64,000 bases of DNA from Cyathus striatus. Taxonomy: Eukaryota; Basidiomycota; Agaricomycetes; Agaricales; Nidulariaceae. Where the stretch lies: assembly GCA_025738555.1 (NCBI GenBank), contig JAOVFP010000008.1, positions 4,154,001 through 4,218,000 on the forward strand. The letters run 5' to 3'. Position 1 is the stretch's first letter. The number at the start of each line of letters is the position of its first letter. This document shows, one piece after another, positions 24,941-37,835 of this stretch. Made by a program: the position numbers and the translations under genes. The notes under the pieces were generated by a model. It worked only from the letters and a program-made list of their open reading frames with translations. It had not been told where the DNA came from and searched no databases.

Positions 24941-27900
24941 ATGGCCCTTCGTTTCCAGACTAACCATGACTTCACAGACGTACCCATCCCTACCACCCGC
25001 CAGCCACCCTCCGCCGGCACCACCGTCCGTAGAGCAAAGACCCTCACTCGTCCAGAGAGAAGCGTCGCCCCTGTTCCCCTCATCAATCCCCCCTCCCTCC
25101 CTTCCTCCACCTCCCAGACTTCCCCCGACGCCTACAACGGCTCCCAGGCATGGCGCATCTTCTCTCGCATCGTCTCCTGCTGGGCCCCCGACGTCCTCCT
25201 CAGCTCCCTCGGTGGCATGAAGGACCCCAACGTCAGACAGGCCTGGAGAGAGAAAATCGCCCTCTGCTTCATCATCTCCCTCCTCTGCGGTGCCGTCGGC
25301 TTTCACCACCGTTGGCTTCCAAAAGGTCCTCTGTCCAGAGGATAACAACTCGGACAACCGCTTTATTCGCGTCGGCTCCACCACCTCCACCGTCGGCATA
25401 CAGGGCTTCATTTTCAACGTCTCCCACTCCACCTCCTCAAACGGCGTCGATTTCTACACCCTCGCCAAAGATCCTGGACAGGACATCACCGCTCTTTTCC
25501 AGCGAGATCGTGCTCAGTATACCTCCTGCACAGACCTCAACTTCCGCATCGCACAGGACGATCCTTGCTCCACCACCACCCCCTGCTCCCTCCCGGCCAT
25601 CAACGCCACCTCCACCTACCAGTCCCTTTCCCTCGAAAACACCAATTTCCTCGCTGGTTACTCCTGGGATCAGGTCGCCAACCTCACTGACTATTTTGTC
25701 CTCGATGGTGCCGTCCTCAACATGGCCTCCTATATGAAGCTTCACCCGAATCCCGTCCCCTCTGACAACGTCGATCTCGCCCTTCGCACCGTCATGAAAA
25801 CCCAAGCCGTCTCAAGCGGAAAGGACGCTACCAAGCTCTTCTACAGTCGCAACGATCTCAAGTCTGCCGTACCATGTCTCAAGGAACGCTATTATGCCGG
25901 CAACATCGACAAGGTTACCCCTGGCTGTTTCGTCTCCTCCCTCTTCCTCTACGCTGGACTCATCGTCATTCTCGCCCTCGTCTTTGTTCGCTTCGTCATG
26001 GCATGCGTCTTTAACTGGTTCCTTTCCGAACGTCTCGCCGGTCCTCCCACTACCCAGGACCTCAACCGTTCCGCCATCAGTCCCGCTGTCATGCCCGAAG
26101 GTGCCAATGTTTCCATCGACAACAAGAATGGCACCGCACCTTGGGCCAATGGAAAGAAGATCACAAAGAGCTCAAGGGCCCCGCGGTCCATCGCCTCCGC
26201 CTCCAGCACTACCCTCACCAACACGTCAGACTCTCCGGCCCCTGTCATGAGTCTCGCTCAAATCGGCGCCGAGCTCTTCGCCGTTTGTCTCGTCACATGT
26301 TACTCCGAGGGTGAAGATTCCCTGCGCACCACGCTTGATTCCATCTCCACCACTACCTATTCCGATGCCCGCAAGCTTCTCTTCATCGTTGCCGACGGTA
26401 TGATCACAGGTGCGGGCGAAAAACAGAGCACGCCCGATATTTGCGTCAGTTTGTTGGAGGCAGATCCACGATTCGGCAACCCCATTCCCATGAGCTACGA
26501 TGCAGTAGGCTCAGGCGCCAAGGCCAACAACAGAGCCATGGTTTATGCCGGTCATTACAGTGAGTGTCATTTATGGCTTATCTTTTTTAGTTACTTAAAA
26601 ATATATTGCAGCCGTCGCTGGTTGCCGTACGCCCACCGTCATTGTGGTTAAGTGTGGTACCGAAGAGGAGGCCGCCCGGGAGAAAAAGCCAGGAAATCGT
26701 GGCAAACGCGACAGTCAGCTTATTCTCATGAACTTCTTCTCCCGTGTCACCTACAACGACCGAATGTCGCCTTTGGACTTTGACCTCTTTCGCAAGATTC
26801 ACGCTCTCATGGGGGTCACTCCCGACTTTTTTGAAGTTTGTCTCATGGTGTGTTTGGTAGTCTGGTTTCATCATTGTTGTATTATTAATCCGCGACTTTC
26901 CAGGTTGATGCCGATACAAAAGTGTTCCCTTCTTCCCTCGGCCATCTCGTCAACTGTATGCATCATGATCAAATGATCATGGGTGTCTGTGGTGAAACTC
27001 GTATAGCCAACAAACGTGATTCATGGGTTACAGCCATCCAGGTTTTTGAATATTTCATCTCTCATCATCTTGCCAAGGCATTCGAGTCCGTCTTTGGTGG
27101 TGTTTCTTGTCTTCCTGGTTGTTTCTCCATGTTCCGTCTCAAGGCTCGCAAGGCAACTGGAGACGACTGGGTGCCCCTGATCATCAAGCCCGAGATCGTC
27201 AAGGAATACAGTCAAAGCGAGGTCACCACGCTCCATCAGAAGAATTTGCTCTTATTGGGAGAGGATCGTTTCCTAACCACCATTCTCATTCGGACGTTCC
27301 CCAACAGAAAAATGATGTTCTTGCCTCAGGCACGTTGCAGAACCATTGTTCCCGACACGTTTTCTATTCTGCTCTCCCAGAGACGTCGGTGGATTAACTC
27401 CACCATTCACAATTTAATGGAACTCGTTCTTGTGCGCAATCTATGTGGTACATTTTGTTTTAGCATGCAATTTGTGGTTTTCATGGATCTCTTGGGTACT
27501 GTTGTGCTTCCCATTGCCATCGCCCTCACGTACGCGTTAATCGTTGGAATAGCGATAACTCCCCCAAAATCATTTGAAGAGGCTATCCCTCTGATGCTAC
27601 TCATTGCGGTGCTTGGTCTTCCGGCAGTTCTCATCCTCATCACCACGCGAAAAGTCATTTACGTTTTCTGGATGCTGATCTATCTTATTGCTCTGCCCGT
27701 TTGGAATTTTATACTGCCTGTATATGCATTCTGGCATTTTGACGACTTTTCTTGGGGTGAAACTAGGTATGCTCACGTTTTGTTGCGGACGCTGTTTGCT
27801 GATTTTCGTCTGCAGGAAAGTTGAAGGTGAAGGAAAAGGTGAAGGTCATGGAGCTGGCGCTGGTGTTGCGATTACCGTGCCAATGCGCAGGTGGGAAGAC

Positions 27901-28512
27901 TGGGAGCGTTCGCGGCTGAGGAAAATAAGACGAGAGGAAAGAAGACGAAGAGAATTTGAACGTGCTCATCCGTCCGGATACTTTGCAGGCGAAGGTGACC
28001 TTTTAAGCCCCCCTGATGCCCGGAGTCAGTATGATGGGTCGGACACACTATCGCTCCAATCATCCGACGACGATCACTGGGGACCGCAGATCGGTGGATA
28101 CAACGAAAATCATTCTCAGTATCCACCGCCACCCGTTGGGTTAACCCCCGCAGTTCAAAATGCGAAAACTGTGGATGGTTCTGAACTGGAGGCAATGCTG
28201 GAGTCGGGCTTTGACGATCGTTCGACGCCGCAGTCGCCTATCTATGCACCGAGGTATCAGCTAACAGATGGCTCAACTACGTCCCTCGTGAATGTTGGGA
28301 GTAATGGATATGCCCCATTGTCGAGGTCGACCACGCCAGGCTCCAATCGTAACTCGCCACCGAGCAATGCACTATCCCCAACATCACCTACGATGAATTT
28401 GAGTGGCGAGGCGCCTGGAATGCGTGGAAGGACAAGTCCCGCAAATAGCCGTAACGGTCCTGGTGAACGTTATGGTCCTCTTGGCCCCTTGGACCCGTCT
28501 ACGGCAATGTAA
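24941..28512 (+). CDS. CHS: Chitin synthase, class IV (Chs3-like), with apparent frameshift
   Basis: A processive glycosyltransferase family 2 enzyme of the plasma membrane that makes chitin from UDP-GlcNAc. Exons 24941-26559, 26612-26847, 26904-27766 and 27816-28512 sum to 3,415 bases, one more than a multiple of three. Seen in order: a cytosolic front with [12 protein letters not shown], a membrane helix around [19 protein letters not shown], an extracellular segment with N-glycosylation sites, a second helix pair after [14 protein letters not shown], then the catalytic region ([40 protein letters not shown] at 27258-27275, QRRRW at 27378-27392), several C-terminal helices and a disordered Ser/Pro tail. 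Frame changes by one base inside the first helix near 25293-25303. Apart from that the protein, about 1,137 residues, is complete. Confidence 0.9.
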
Positions 28513-29075
28513 AGATGACATGAATCGATGCATTTTCGTTTTTGTTTTCCTTTCCATGGTGCCCGGGCACCAGATACCACTTCCTCTGGTATACCAAATC
28601 AACGTTTTCAGTCATGTCTCCAATTTACACCCCATTTTATTCCAGCGATCATGATGGACTATGGAAATCCCTAGTACTGCACAACCTCTTAATACCTGCC
28701 AAACCTTGTTGTGTCTTCGTTTACATCAAGGTTTTGTTGGATGCATCCGTATCATTTCTCTATACTTATCATGTCACTCTTGCATTGCCCTGTCTTTTAC
28801 ATCATACATTCCTTTTCCTTGCTTACGTTTTTTTTTTCTGAGGATATTAGTAGTGATTCACGTAGACAAACTACCTTATTGACTTGCTTTGAGGGACTTA
28901 TGAGGACATAAGCCAAATTTAAACTTGAAATTAACTCTGCATTTAATATTTACTACTGAGTAAAGTAAGCAGTCCTGACCGCACTTCTTGTGCTCTACGG
29001 TGCCAAATCTAACAACATCAAACAAACGAAAAATCCAACGACGCGACCCGATCATCATTACGCCTACAACCCACC
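28513..29075. other. Intergenic region, 3' of chitin synthase
   Basis: A/T-rich after the chitin synthase stop, with T-runs near 28830. I see no coding pattern or RNA gene. The last 80 bases, C/A-rich, are the leader of the next gene. Confidence 0.4.
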
Positions 29076-30150
29076 ATGGCTTCCCTCCTCGCCCGTCGCG
29101 GTAGCGTCCGCCTCTCCCCATGCGTGCGCACCCTCTCCACCTCTTCCCATAGGGCGCTGCACGTCTCACGCGTCGGTATGTACCCCATTTCCCAATTCGA
29201 TCCGAACTAACGAACACCACACACACAGTGTCGCGCAAACAAAACCTCGACCAGATGTTCGCGGACAACTGGGACACCGTGCCCGAAGATGATCTATTCC
29301 CGACCCTACCGCCAAAAACATCACAAAGAAATCCCCTCCCCCTCTGCAAAAAGCGAAAGTCCGCCTCGTCGATTCGAGCCGCGGGGAGCATTTTGAACAT
29401 GATCTTCAGCAATTTAAGGGGACGTTGGGGGAGGAGGTAGTGTATTCCCCCAGGGTGCGGACGTTGAGCCGTTTAATGCAGTTGGCACAGAGGAAGGAGG
29501 ACCTGGAGAGGATTGTTGAGTTGTTCCCGGTTTGGAAGGAGACACGGTGTGCGAGGGATGTACCCGGAGCGGTTGTGGATCTTTTTGTTCGTGCGTTCTT
29601 CTTTTTCTTCTGGTTCGGTTTTTGTGTGCTTATGTAGGTGCTAGGTCGATGCATCCAGCTAGAAACACCTCAGACGGCCCTAGCTGTCTTCGGCGACTAC
29701 CAGAAATACCACCTCAAGCTCTCCCTCAACTCCGCCCAAGCACTGATGTACAATCTCTCCCAAAGCCACTCAGTCAAAGACGTGCTCCTCCTCGCATCTT
29801 ACTATGACCTTTACAAGCTCATGCCCGTTGAACAAGACCCTACATCATGCGCCGTGCTCGCTAGCGCACTAATCAAAGACGGTTCCAAGGCTTCGCTGGA
29901 ACTTGCAAAGAGCCTCGTGCCAAAGTTGCAGAAGGCCTTGAAGAGAGTAGGACCGGTGGAGATTCCAAAGACGACGGTCGAGAGGGCGAAGGAGGACGAG
30001 AAGTGGAAAGTGTGGTTGAGGTGGGCGGTGAGGAGCGTCGATAAGTGGGTTGCGAAGGCGGATGGGGAGAGGAATGAGTGGCTGGTTAAGTGGAGAAGGG
30101 AGAGTGGGCATATTGGGAAGGCTGGTATAGTGGGTGCTGGTGTTGCATAG
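29076..30150 (+). CDS. Mitochondrial-type protein of unknown function, frame break in exon 2
   Basis: I do not recognise the family. The start MASLLARRGSVRLSPCVRTL, followed by STSSHRALHVSRV, is a textbook mitochondrial presequence, rich in Arg and Ser with no acids. An intron (about 29175-29229) leads to VSRKQNLDQMFADNWDTVPEDD. The reading frame then changes near 29290-29330 to AKVRLVDSSRGEHFEHDLQQ and LGEEVVYSPRVRTLSRLMQL. A 48-base intron (donor GTTCGT, ending TATGTAG at 29638) joins the last exon, a set of helices (LETPQTALAVFGDYQKYHLK, CAVLASALIKDGSKASLELA) that ends in WLVKWRRESGHIG. The helical pairs recall TPR/PPR-like mitoribosome-associated proteins. That is inference only. Confidence 0.65.
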
Positions 30151-30644
30151 GTAGTACGTTTATCTTTAATATTAATCGATTTTGTTGCCTTTCTTTTCAA
30201 GCTCTTGAAGCTTCAAGCGCTCAAACTCTGTATGTTCGACGTTGTGTGCGCGTCTCTTATGGATACGTTTTTGTTAGATATCTACATGGTTTCCGCTGAC
30301 TATGTATCGTTGATCTCGTTCGTACGGTTGTGCAAGTAATGGAATAAAACTCATTCCATCGTAAGCAAGGGTCGACACGAGCAACTGGTTACTATGTATT
30401 ACTATATATGGAAGTATTGAATGAGAGCGAAAGTGATGCGGGGCCGTCGGGAAGCGGTGCCAGTGTCTGCGCAGCCTGTACTTAATTGCAACTTTTAACC
30501 AGGACCTATTTTTTGAAGACAATTATTCACTTCTTCTCCTGGTCATCCTTCGTTCTTCAATCCTTGTAAATCTAACATTACATAGCTGAGCACTAGATTC
30601 TATACTATTGCTGTGGTCACAAGTGCCAGTAAATCGTCATAATA
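30151..30644. other. Intergenic region before the ATPase gene
   Basis: About 490 bases with no coding pattern I trust; it contains the 3' end of the mitochondrial-type gene and the promoter of the next one, which lies on the same strand. Confidence 0.4.
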
Positions 30645-33600
30645 ATGCTCGATATGGTTATAGGAAAACAGGCTCTGGTACGTTCACATGTTGCAATCTT
30701 TACGCTGCCTTTATAATTATGCGATTCTCTTTTCAGTGGGATAGCGGACATGATGAGACGGTCGAAGTAAACCAGCGCGCTCTAATTGACAAAGTATTGG
30801 CTCGTTATTCTGGAGAGTTTACGGTGTTTAGAGAACTTCTGCAAAATTCAGACGATGCTCGAGCGAATGCTGTTGAAATTAGGTTCCAAACAAAATCTTT
30901 TCTAGACCAGAAGACATCCGACAATCACGATGATGAGCTTGGGAGAGGAACTCGCATCGACGAGGAAATGCCGAACTTAAGGATAAAGGACGTATGTGCT
31001 CAAGTTAGTTTTGTCGGATACAAGTGTCTAATTTTCGAGTTCACAAGGTTCATCAATGGAGTTTTAGGAATAATGGGATTCACTTCCGGGACGAAGATTG
31101 GAGTCGATTGAAAAAGATAGGTCAGCAAAGTATGCTCATCAGTCTTTCTTTTGTTCCTAACATACTCTGCTTTTAGCGGAAGGTAATCCCGATGAAGAAA
31201 AGATTGGGGCATTTGGAGTTGGTAAGTTTTCATAGTTGCGATTTGAAGGATATCACATCATAATGGGCTTTCAGGTTTCTATAGCTTATTTTCAGTGACG
31301 GAAGAACCATTTGTAACATCAGGAGGTACTTTAACTTGGTTTTGTCACATCATCTAAAAGACGGTAACACAAATTTTGTAGACCAATGGATGGGATTCTA
31401 CTGGAAGGACGGAAAAGATCAGGTACATACGAATTCTTCTATCCTGTATCTAACTTCACCAACATCTCTTTAATATTTCATAATCAGCTTTTCGCTCGTC
31501 GAGGGAAGCTTCCTGATCCTCAACCAAGCTCTACATGGACTACCTTCGACATGCGACTAAGGGAACCTTGCCCCATGCCGGTTGCATTCGATTTCACACG
31601 TTTCTTGGCATCATCCATAACATTTATGACCCATCTGCAGCAAATTAGTGTATACCTTGACGACAAAAGGCTTGCAAAACTGAGCAAGTCTACGAACCCT
31701 TCTGTCGACCTCGAAATCCCAAAGTTGTTAGCTCATGTTAGCCCACTAAAGACAATGATGGTCACAGGCATTAAAGCAACGCGTACGTGTACAGACTTTT
31801 TCTCGCCACATCAGCTACATAATGTCTACTTGTGTAGCTCTTCATATCAACGCAGAGGTGATGAGATGTGTGTATGATTCAGGAAGTGAAAAACCAAAGG
31901 CTCCCCAAGGAATAAAATCAACCAAGACAGGAAACAATGGAGGCTTTTTTTCGTCTCTGCTTTCAACGATCACTGGCACAGGGGCGAACCCACGGGCTGC
32001 TCCATCCCTTCCTCCAATTCCGGTGGAAACCCACGACCCGGCTGCCATCTCCAATTCTAACGTGGCTTTATCTATATTCTCAGCAGAGATTAAAGTGACT
32101 GTAGACAAGAAGTTATCATCCGAATTGCAGCGATCCACGAAAAAAAACCCTCCTGCTAAGATGAAGTACGAGCTTATATATGTAAATCATGTTTCCCTGA
32201 TTCGATGGCTGGATTCTTATTAAATTATTAGACGACCAAAGAAGAATATGACGCAAGCAAAGAAGAAGACAGAAATCAGAAGTTCGCTACGGGCAGTGTA
32301 TTTCAAGGCCTGAGGGCTGATCTCGATGGGTACGCTTAATTCTTTTTAATGTTAATATCTGACCATCAATCATAGGACGGGTTCTGCTCGAATATTTATC
32401 GTAAGTAGAGTTAAAACAGACAACTGGAATATGTCACTGAATTCATTAGGGTCACGCCACTGCCCAAACAACAGGCTTGGGAGGTCATATGGCTGCTCGC
32501 TTCATTCCTACGGTTGAGCGCGAATCTATCGATTTTATGTAAGATAACTATCTAATACGCCATCTATTTTCTAACTATTTTTCTTGCAGGGATCGTAATG
32601 TTGCATGTAAGCTGTTACAATTGCTACCCACATCTAGTGACTCACTGTAGGTCAATCCATCAGTATGGAACAAAGAACTCCTGTATGTTGGAGGCTTTCT
32701 GGCGAGAGCTGCGTACGAGTTCGAGTTAAATAACATCAGAAATGCGTGGCGGATGTCAAATAAGGATGCATTAGAAACTTCACAACAACTCTTGATTGCG
32801 CGGGCGTTGCATGCAATGAAATTCTTCTCCTTTCATCAGTCTACTCCTTCCGTCGAAGTGTCTAGTCAATTGGAAGCTGCCTTCTTTACTTGCTCATCAA
32901 ATAATCGGTTCCCCCTCATCTCTACCAACGGTGTTTCGGATTCTTCAGACGTTCGTTTACCGAATCCGGAGTTAGGCAAGTTCATGAAACATCTTCCTGT
33001 TCTTCCTGAAAATGTTCGGGATGACGCCCAAATCATGGTAACATCTCTCCAGGCGCGCGGTTTGATCAAAGAGATAGAGTTCGAGGATGTCTTAGGAGAG
33101 CTTCGAGCGCGGCCGCTCTCAGAAGACGAAATGACTTTATGCCTGAAATGGTGGATTGGTGTATCAAAAGGAGACGCATTGAGGCTTTTGTCATTCCAAT
33201 CCAGATTGATCGATGCAGCGCTAGTAATCTCCGGGAAAGGATGTAACGAGCGGGTTATCCCTCTTTCAAGTGTAAAAACCTTCGTTAATCCCAAAATGCC
33301 AGGAGGCATTGTTCCTCTGGAGGGTCCGATACCTGCACATGTTCTTCCTATTGCCATCAGCAAGGCAATTTCTGTCGATACAATTGCAAAAACCTTTCCT
33401 TGGACAGAACTTTCATTGGTCCAGTGGTTAACTCATGTCTGCTCATCTACCTTGGTCGAAGAGAACGCTGAGTTTAACTTGAATGTTTCTGCTGCGTGGT
33501 CTGAACGCGTCCTTCAGTACCTAGCCAGGGCGTGGCCAGCTATTCCAAATCAATCGAAGGAGACAGTGGTTTCTCTCATGAAGAACAAGACATGCATTCC

Positions 33601-36600
33601 TACGTCTCGTGGAATGAAGTTACCGGAAGATGCATACTTCGCCAGTGTCAATATTTTCAATGATCTTCCTATTGTAGCACTACCAAACGGATCTATGACG
33701 AAAGGTTCCCTTGAAAAGGTTTTAGAAGCACTGGGTGTTAGGAAGCATGTCGACCTTCAGATAATATTTAACAGGTAAATTAGGGTTGTGGAGAATTTTA
33801 CAGTATTTATCTAATGATGTCCTCAGAATGATCAAAACAAACGAGTGGACAATTGCTGATCTTGTGAAGTATCTGGTATCAGTGAAGAGCACCCTCACTG
33901 CAGATGAGATGAAGAAGCTCGAAGCTACCGCAGCATTTCCTTGTGAAGCAAACGTGGAGATAACTTCTTCGCATAAATCGAACCGTTTTCGGGCTCAAGA
34001 GTTATACGAGCCTCTGGATGCCTTCAGGCAGTTGGGTCTTCCTGTAATAGATTGGGGAAAACAAGTGAAGTGGCGAGGCTCATCTGATGAAGGTAGACAT
34101 GAAAACATTTACTAAGTAATGGAGAATATATACTGATTACATTTTAGCAAAATTCCTATACCAACTGGGCTTACGTCGGTACCCTCCACTGGAAACACTC
34201 ATCGGTCTATGTGCCAGTCCGCTTGATACAGTTGGTTTCCGGCAATGTATATTGCATGTATATGATTATTGATATAGTTTAGGTTCGATCTACGGCATTG
34301 AAATACCTTCTAGACAATATTAGTACAAAATACGAGGCCTACAGTCCCGAAGCTTTCAAGGATGTCCAATATATCCCGGCCGTTCGTGGGACTGAGCATC
34401 GTCTAGGCAGCCCACAAGAGGTATAATCCTCCTCGCCTTATAATCCGATGCTGACACTAATGTAGGTTTTTGCAAACCCTGACTGGACGGCTTTTGGGTT
34501 CTTGGTGGTGCACCCAGAAGTGCGTGCTCACGTTGCGAAATTGAAAATTAAGGAGCATCCCCCTACATCACGGTTAGTTTCTCTACTAGAAGCGCACCCA
34601 CCGGAGAATGAAGCGCAGGCGAAAACATGGTTTACTATCTTGTCCACTCGTGTAAATGGTATGCGTTCCGCCACTCCACGCTTGATTCGTACCGACATTT
34701 CTCTTTAAAAGATTTCTTGTCACCTGAATTGACACGTTTGTCGAAGGCTGCAATGGTTCCTGTCAAACGTTTGGATGGGGATGTAGGTCCAAATACTCGC
34801 TGGCTAGCTCCTTCACAGTGTTATCTCGCCGGACAAGCGCGAGATCAATTTCATTCGAAACTATTTGTTTACGTTGACTTTGGCGTAGCGGGGAATGCCT
34901 TTCTAACGGCGTGCGGAGCTCGACACGAACCTAGTGTTGAAGAAGTAGCCAAGACATTACTATTGAATCCCCGGAGATTTTATGAGCTTTCTCAGGGCCC
35001 CCTGCAGTACGTAATCTCCTGCATTCTTTCTTGCTACTATTCATTTCCCATACTGCAAGGTTTCTGGCAGAACTTCGAAATATTGCTGTCAATTCTCGAC
35101 TACTCTCATCCGGTACATTGCTCCGCATGAAGAATTCTTCTGTGCTGCTGGGATCCAAAAGAAATAATACCACAGGTGACCATGATATGAACGATATGAA
35201 CGAAGATGACAATCTCTTGTACGACCTTAAGAAGCCAGATCAGATTATCATCGCAGATGATACTCAAGCTTATCAAGCTTTTGGTGATTCTCTGTTCACG
35301 GCCCCTCAAGAGGATATATTAGAACGTTAGTTAAACAGCTTACTAAACTGGGTGACTTATTGACTGGCTGAACCTAGGCTTCTATATGCAGCTTGGCTCT
35401 AAGCGACTTAGTTCTATCGTTAAAGAAGAATATCATACGACAGCCGAAGTTCCGAACCTAAAAGTTATTTCAGATACTCGCGCATTAGTTCTGGAGAGGC
35501 TTCCTTTGTTCTTACATGAACATACTCACGCAGCGACACGGGTGACTTATTCCTGGTTAAGCTCTGGAAATAACTTTGTCGTCAAAACGTTTGGCAAGAT
35601 TTCTTTAACAAAATCCCTAAATTTCGGAGAAATTAAAGTATCTAGAAAACAAGATGCGTCAGCAGTGGCCAAACGGATCGGGAGTGGCGCGATTCAATTA
35701 TGGCTCTCTGGTAACACACAGGTTGATATGTATGAGTAAGTGTACTTGCTATACATTATGTTGATAACTCTTAACTGACAAGATTATTGCAGAGTCGCAA
35801 CTTCTCTCAATCGATTACTATTCCAATCGCCTAAAACTAATGATGCCCTTCTTTTCATGACAATCTTGTCCACGGATCTAAAAGCGCTGAAACGCAGAGG
35901 TTATAATGGTAGCACCGTCTTCAATCATCGCCATGTCCATCGAAGATTCTGACATTGGATTTAGTTGACAGGATCCTGCGGCAACAAAAGACAGACAGAG
36001 AAGCATCAGAAGCTTTGAAAAGAAACCAAAAGGCAATAGATTTGGTATCATTACCTCCAAAACCTGACAATCGCAACCCGCCACTTTCAAATAATGTATT
36101 GTCTAAGGACCTAGAACAGCCAGACGTGCCGGGAAGTTTTCCTGATCGTTCCATTGGCCCTAGTTCTTCCGTTATTAACTCACTCAATAACCTAAGACGA
36201 AAAATTGGCAATTCTCTCACTCCCCCGATGCGAATCCTAAGGCATCTTCCCACTTGGAACAGGCTACGCAGCGACCGTTAACGCCTACTTCTAGATCTTC
36301 GGGACCAGTGGTCACACCGCTAAGCAATATTTGTAAGTTATACTCGCCTTACTTCATTATTATTACTCTGACTTCTTACAGCATCTAATATCGAACTTGC
36401 AATTCATGCCTGTAAACCAGAATCTAGCGATTTGTTGAGGAATAGACAGGAAATGCGTCAGGTTAAGGAAAGTCTCAACGAAGGATACTGTGATGTATCA
36501 GGACGTGCTGGAAATCTCCACCTTATAGGTCAGTCAAATTGTTATGGATCTTGTATAGATTACTAGTATACTAACAGTTTATGATCAGGGGAAATGGGAG

Positions 36601-37172
36601 ATGTAAAGGTCTACTTGTCACAGGGTATTTATTTGCTTATATCTCTGTCGTTTGTACTTAACCTCGTAATAGAAATCGTGAAAGACGAAGCACAGCATTT
36701 CATGCAAAAGAAGCATGATGTACTGGCAAGATTCATCCACATCATCGTATCTCTTGCCAAACTTTACACGCTCCCGTTGCAAAGTTTACACGTGTTCTCT
36801 GATTTGGAAGGAGGATTGATTGCTTTCAACCGCAATGGAAGTGTTTTTCTCAACTTAAGATACTATGAAGCATGGCGTCAGTAACACCCGTCTTTTAATA
36901 TTGAACGAATAAAAGGATCCTAAATATTTATGTTTTTGCAGACGATTCCGAGGTTCAGTCAGGGAAAACATCAACCGCGTTCATTTCATGGTATGTTGAA
37001 AGGAATTTTTGAAGATTGAATATTTAACCCATACTTATATGTATTAACAAGGTATTTTACGCTGGCACACGAAATTGCGCACAACTTGGTACATCCACAC
37101 AATTCTGAGCATGAGTTCTACTTCTCAGCTATTTGTGAAAAATATATCATGGGTCTGGGAAAATTAATTTAA
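30645..37172 (+). CDS. Sacsin-like HSP90-type ATPase protein with C-terminal HExxH motif
   Basis: A large multi-exon gene. Exon 1 (30645-30677) is only 11 codons and splices to WDSGHDETVEVNQRALIDKV. The Bergerat ATP-binding fold is plain: ELLQNSDDA (30833-30859) as the N-box, NNGIHFRDEDW, and a GAFGVGFYSLFSV lid motif joined across a splice near 31220. This matches fungal sacsin/Nov-domain proteins (DUF3684 family). A long middle region follows with LFARRGKLPDPQ, then LLIARALHAMKFFSFHQSTP, SLVQWLTHVC and SWLSSGNNFVVKTFGKISLT. The C-terminal part has FSDLEGGLIAFNRNGSVFLN, LRYYEAW and WYFTLAHEIAHNL (HEIAH at 37068-37082), ending in HNSEHEFYFSAICEKYIMGL. Introns are frequent and short. Function is unknown; chaperone-like ATP use is inferred from the fold. 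Confidence 0.85.
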
Positions 37173-37835
37173 GGGTGTGGGACGTTACAGTGGGCTCTAA
37201 GTACTTAGTAATATCTTGAGTCGTATTATACCAAGATAAAACTATAAATAATGGATAGTAAAGCTTTAGTTTAGTTACAATTGCAATTGAATTAAGTGCT
37301 TCTCAAGCTTTCAAAATTTCAAGTTTCATCCAGGTCTGAACATGTTTTCTCTTCATAAGATTAACTGCTTTATATTGTAGGTGGCCTAGTTACTTATGTA
37401 AGTAGTTGTAAAATATGCGCGCTCGATGAATTGATGAAGCGCCGGCGAGATCGACCACGTGCAACTAATGGTATAAGCTTGTGATTTGATAAGATGCATA
37501 CCAAGTAAGTGTATCATTGAAAAGACCACTGAGTCCTGACTGTGATCATTGGCAAGGATCTAGATATCCAACCTCCAACGTTAACATTCATCACCACTAT
37601 ATGCTGTGCACTTCAACACCATTAGAAACACAGATCAGCTACGAAAATCTATCCTAAGCAAAGTTATAACTAACTAGCTCATTACTGAAGCCAAATTGTT
37701 TGCATGCTTTTGGGTAGGTGTTAATATACATATATGTCACTCTGTATTTTCCAAATCCCAACACACATGTCAAACAGGTTTTTTACTACATATCATCACA
37801 TAGAAGTCTTTTCGACAAGGGTTGCATAATCTGCT
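37173..37835. other. Intergenic region
   Basis: About 660 A/T-rich bases between two plus-strand genes. I find no open frame with family features, no tRNA and no repeat. Confidence 0.4.

Noticed and set aside
24804..25432. Long frames on both strands at the chitin synthase 5' end
   Set aside because: They arise from the polypyrimidine block and from antisense of the chitin synthase exon.
34927..36253. Minus-strand frames inside the ATPase gene
   Set aside because: Antisense shadows; the plus-strand exons join into one conserved protein.
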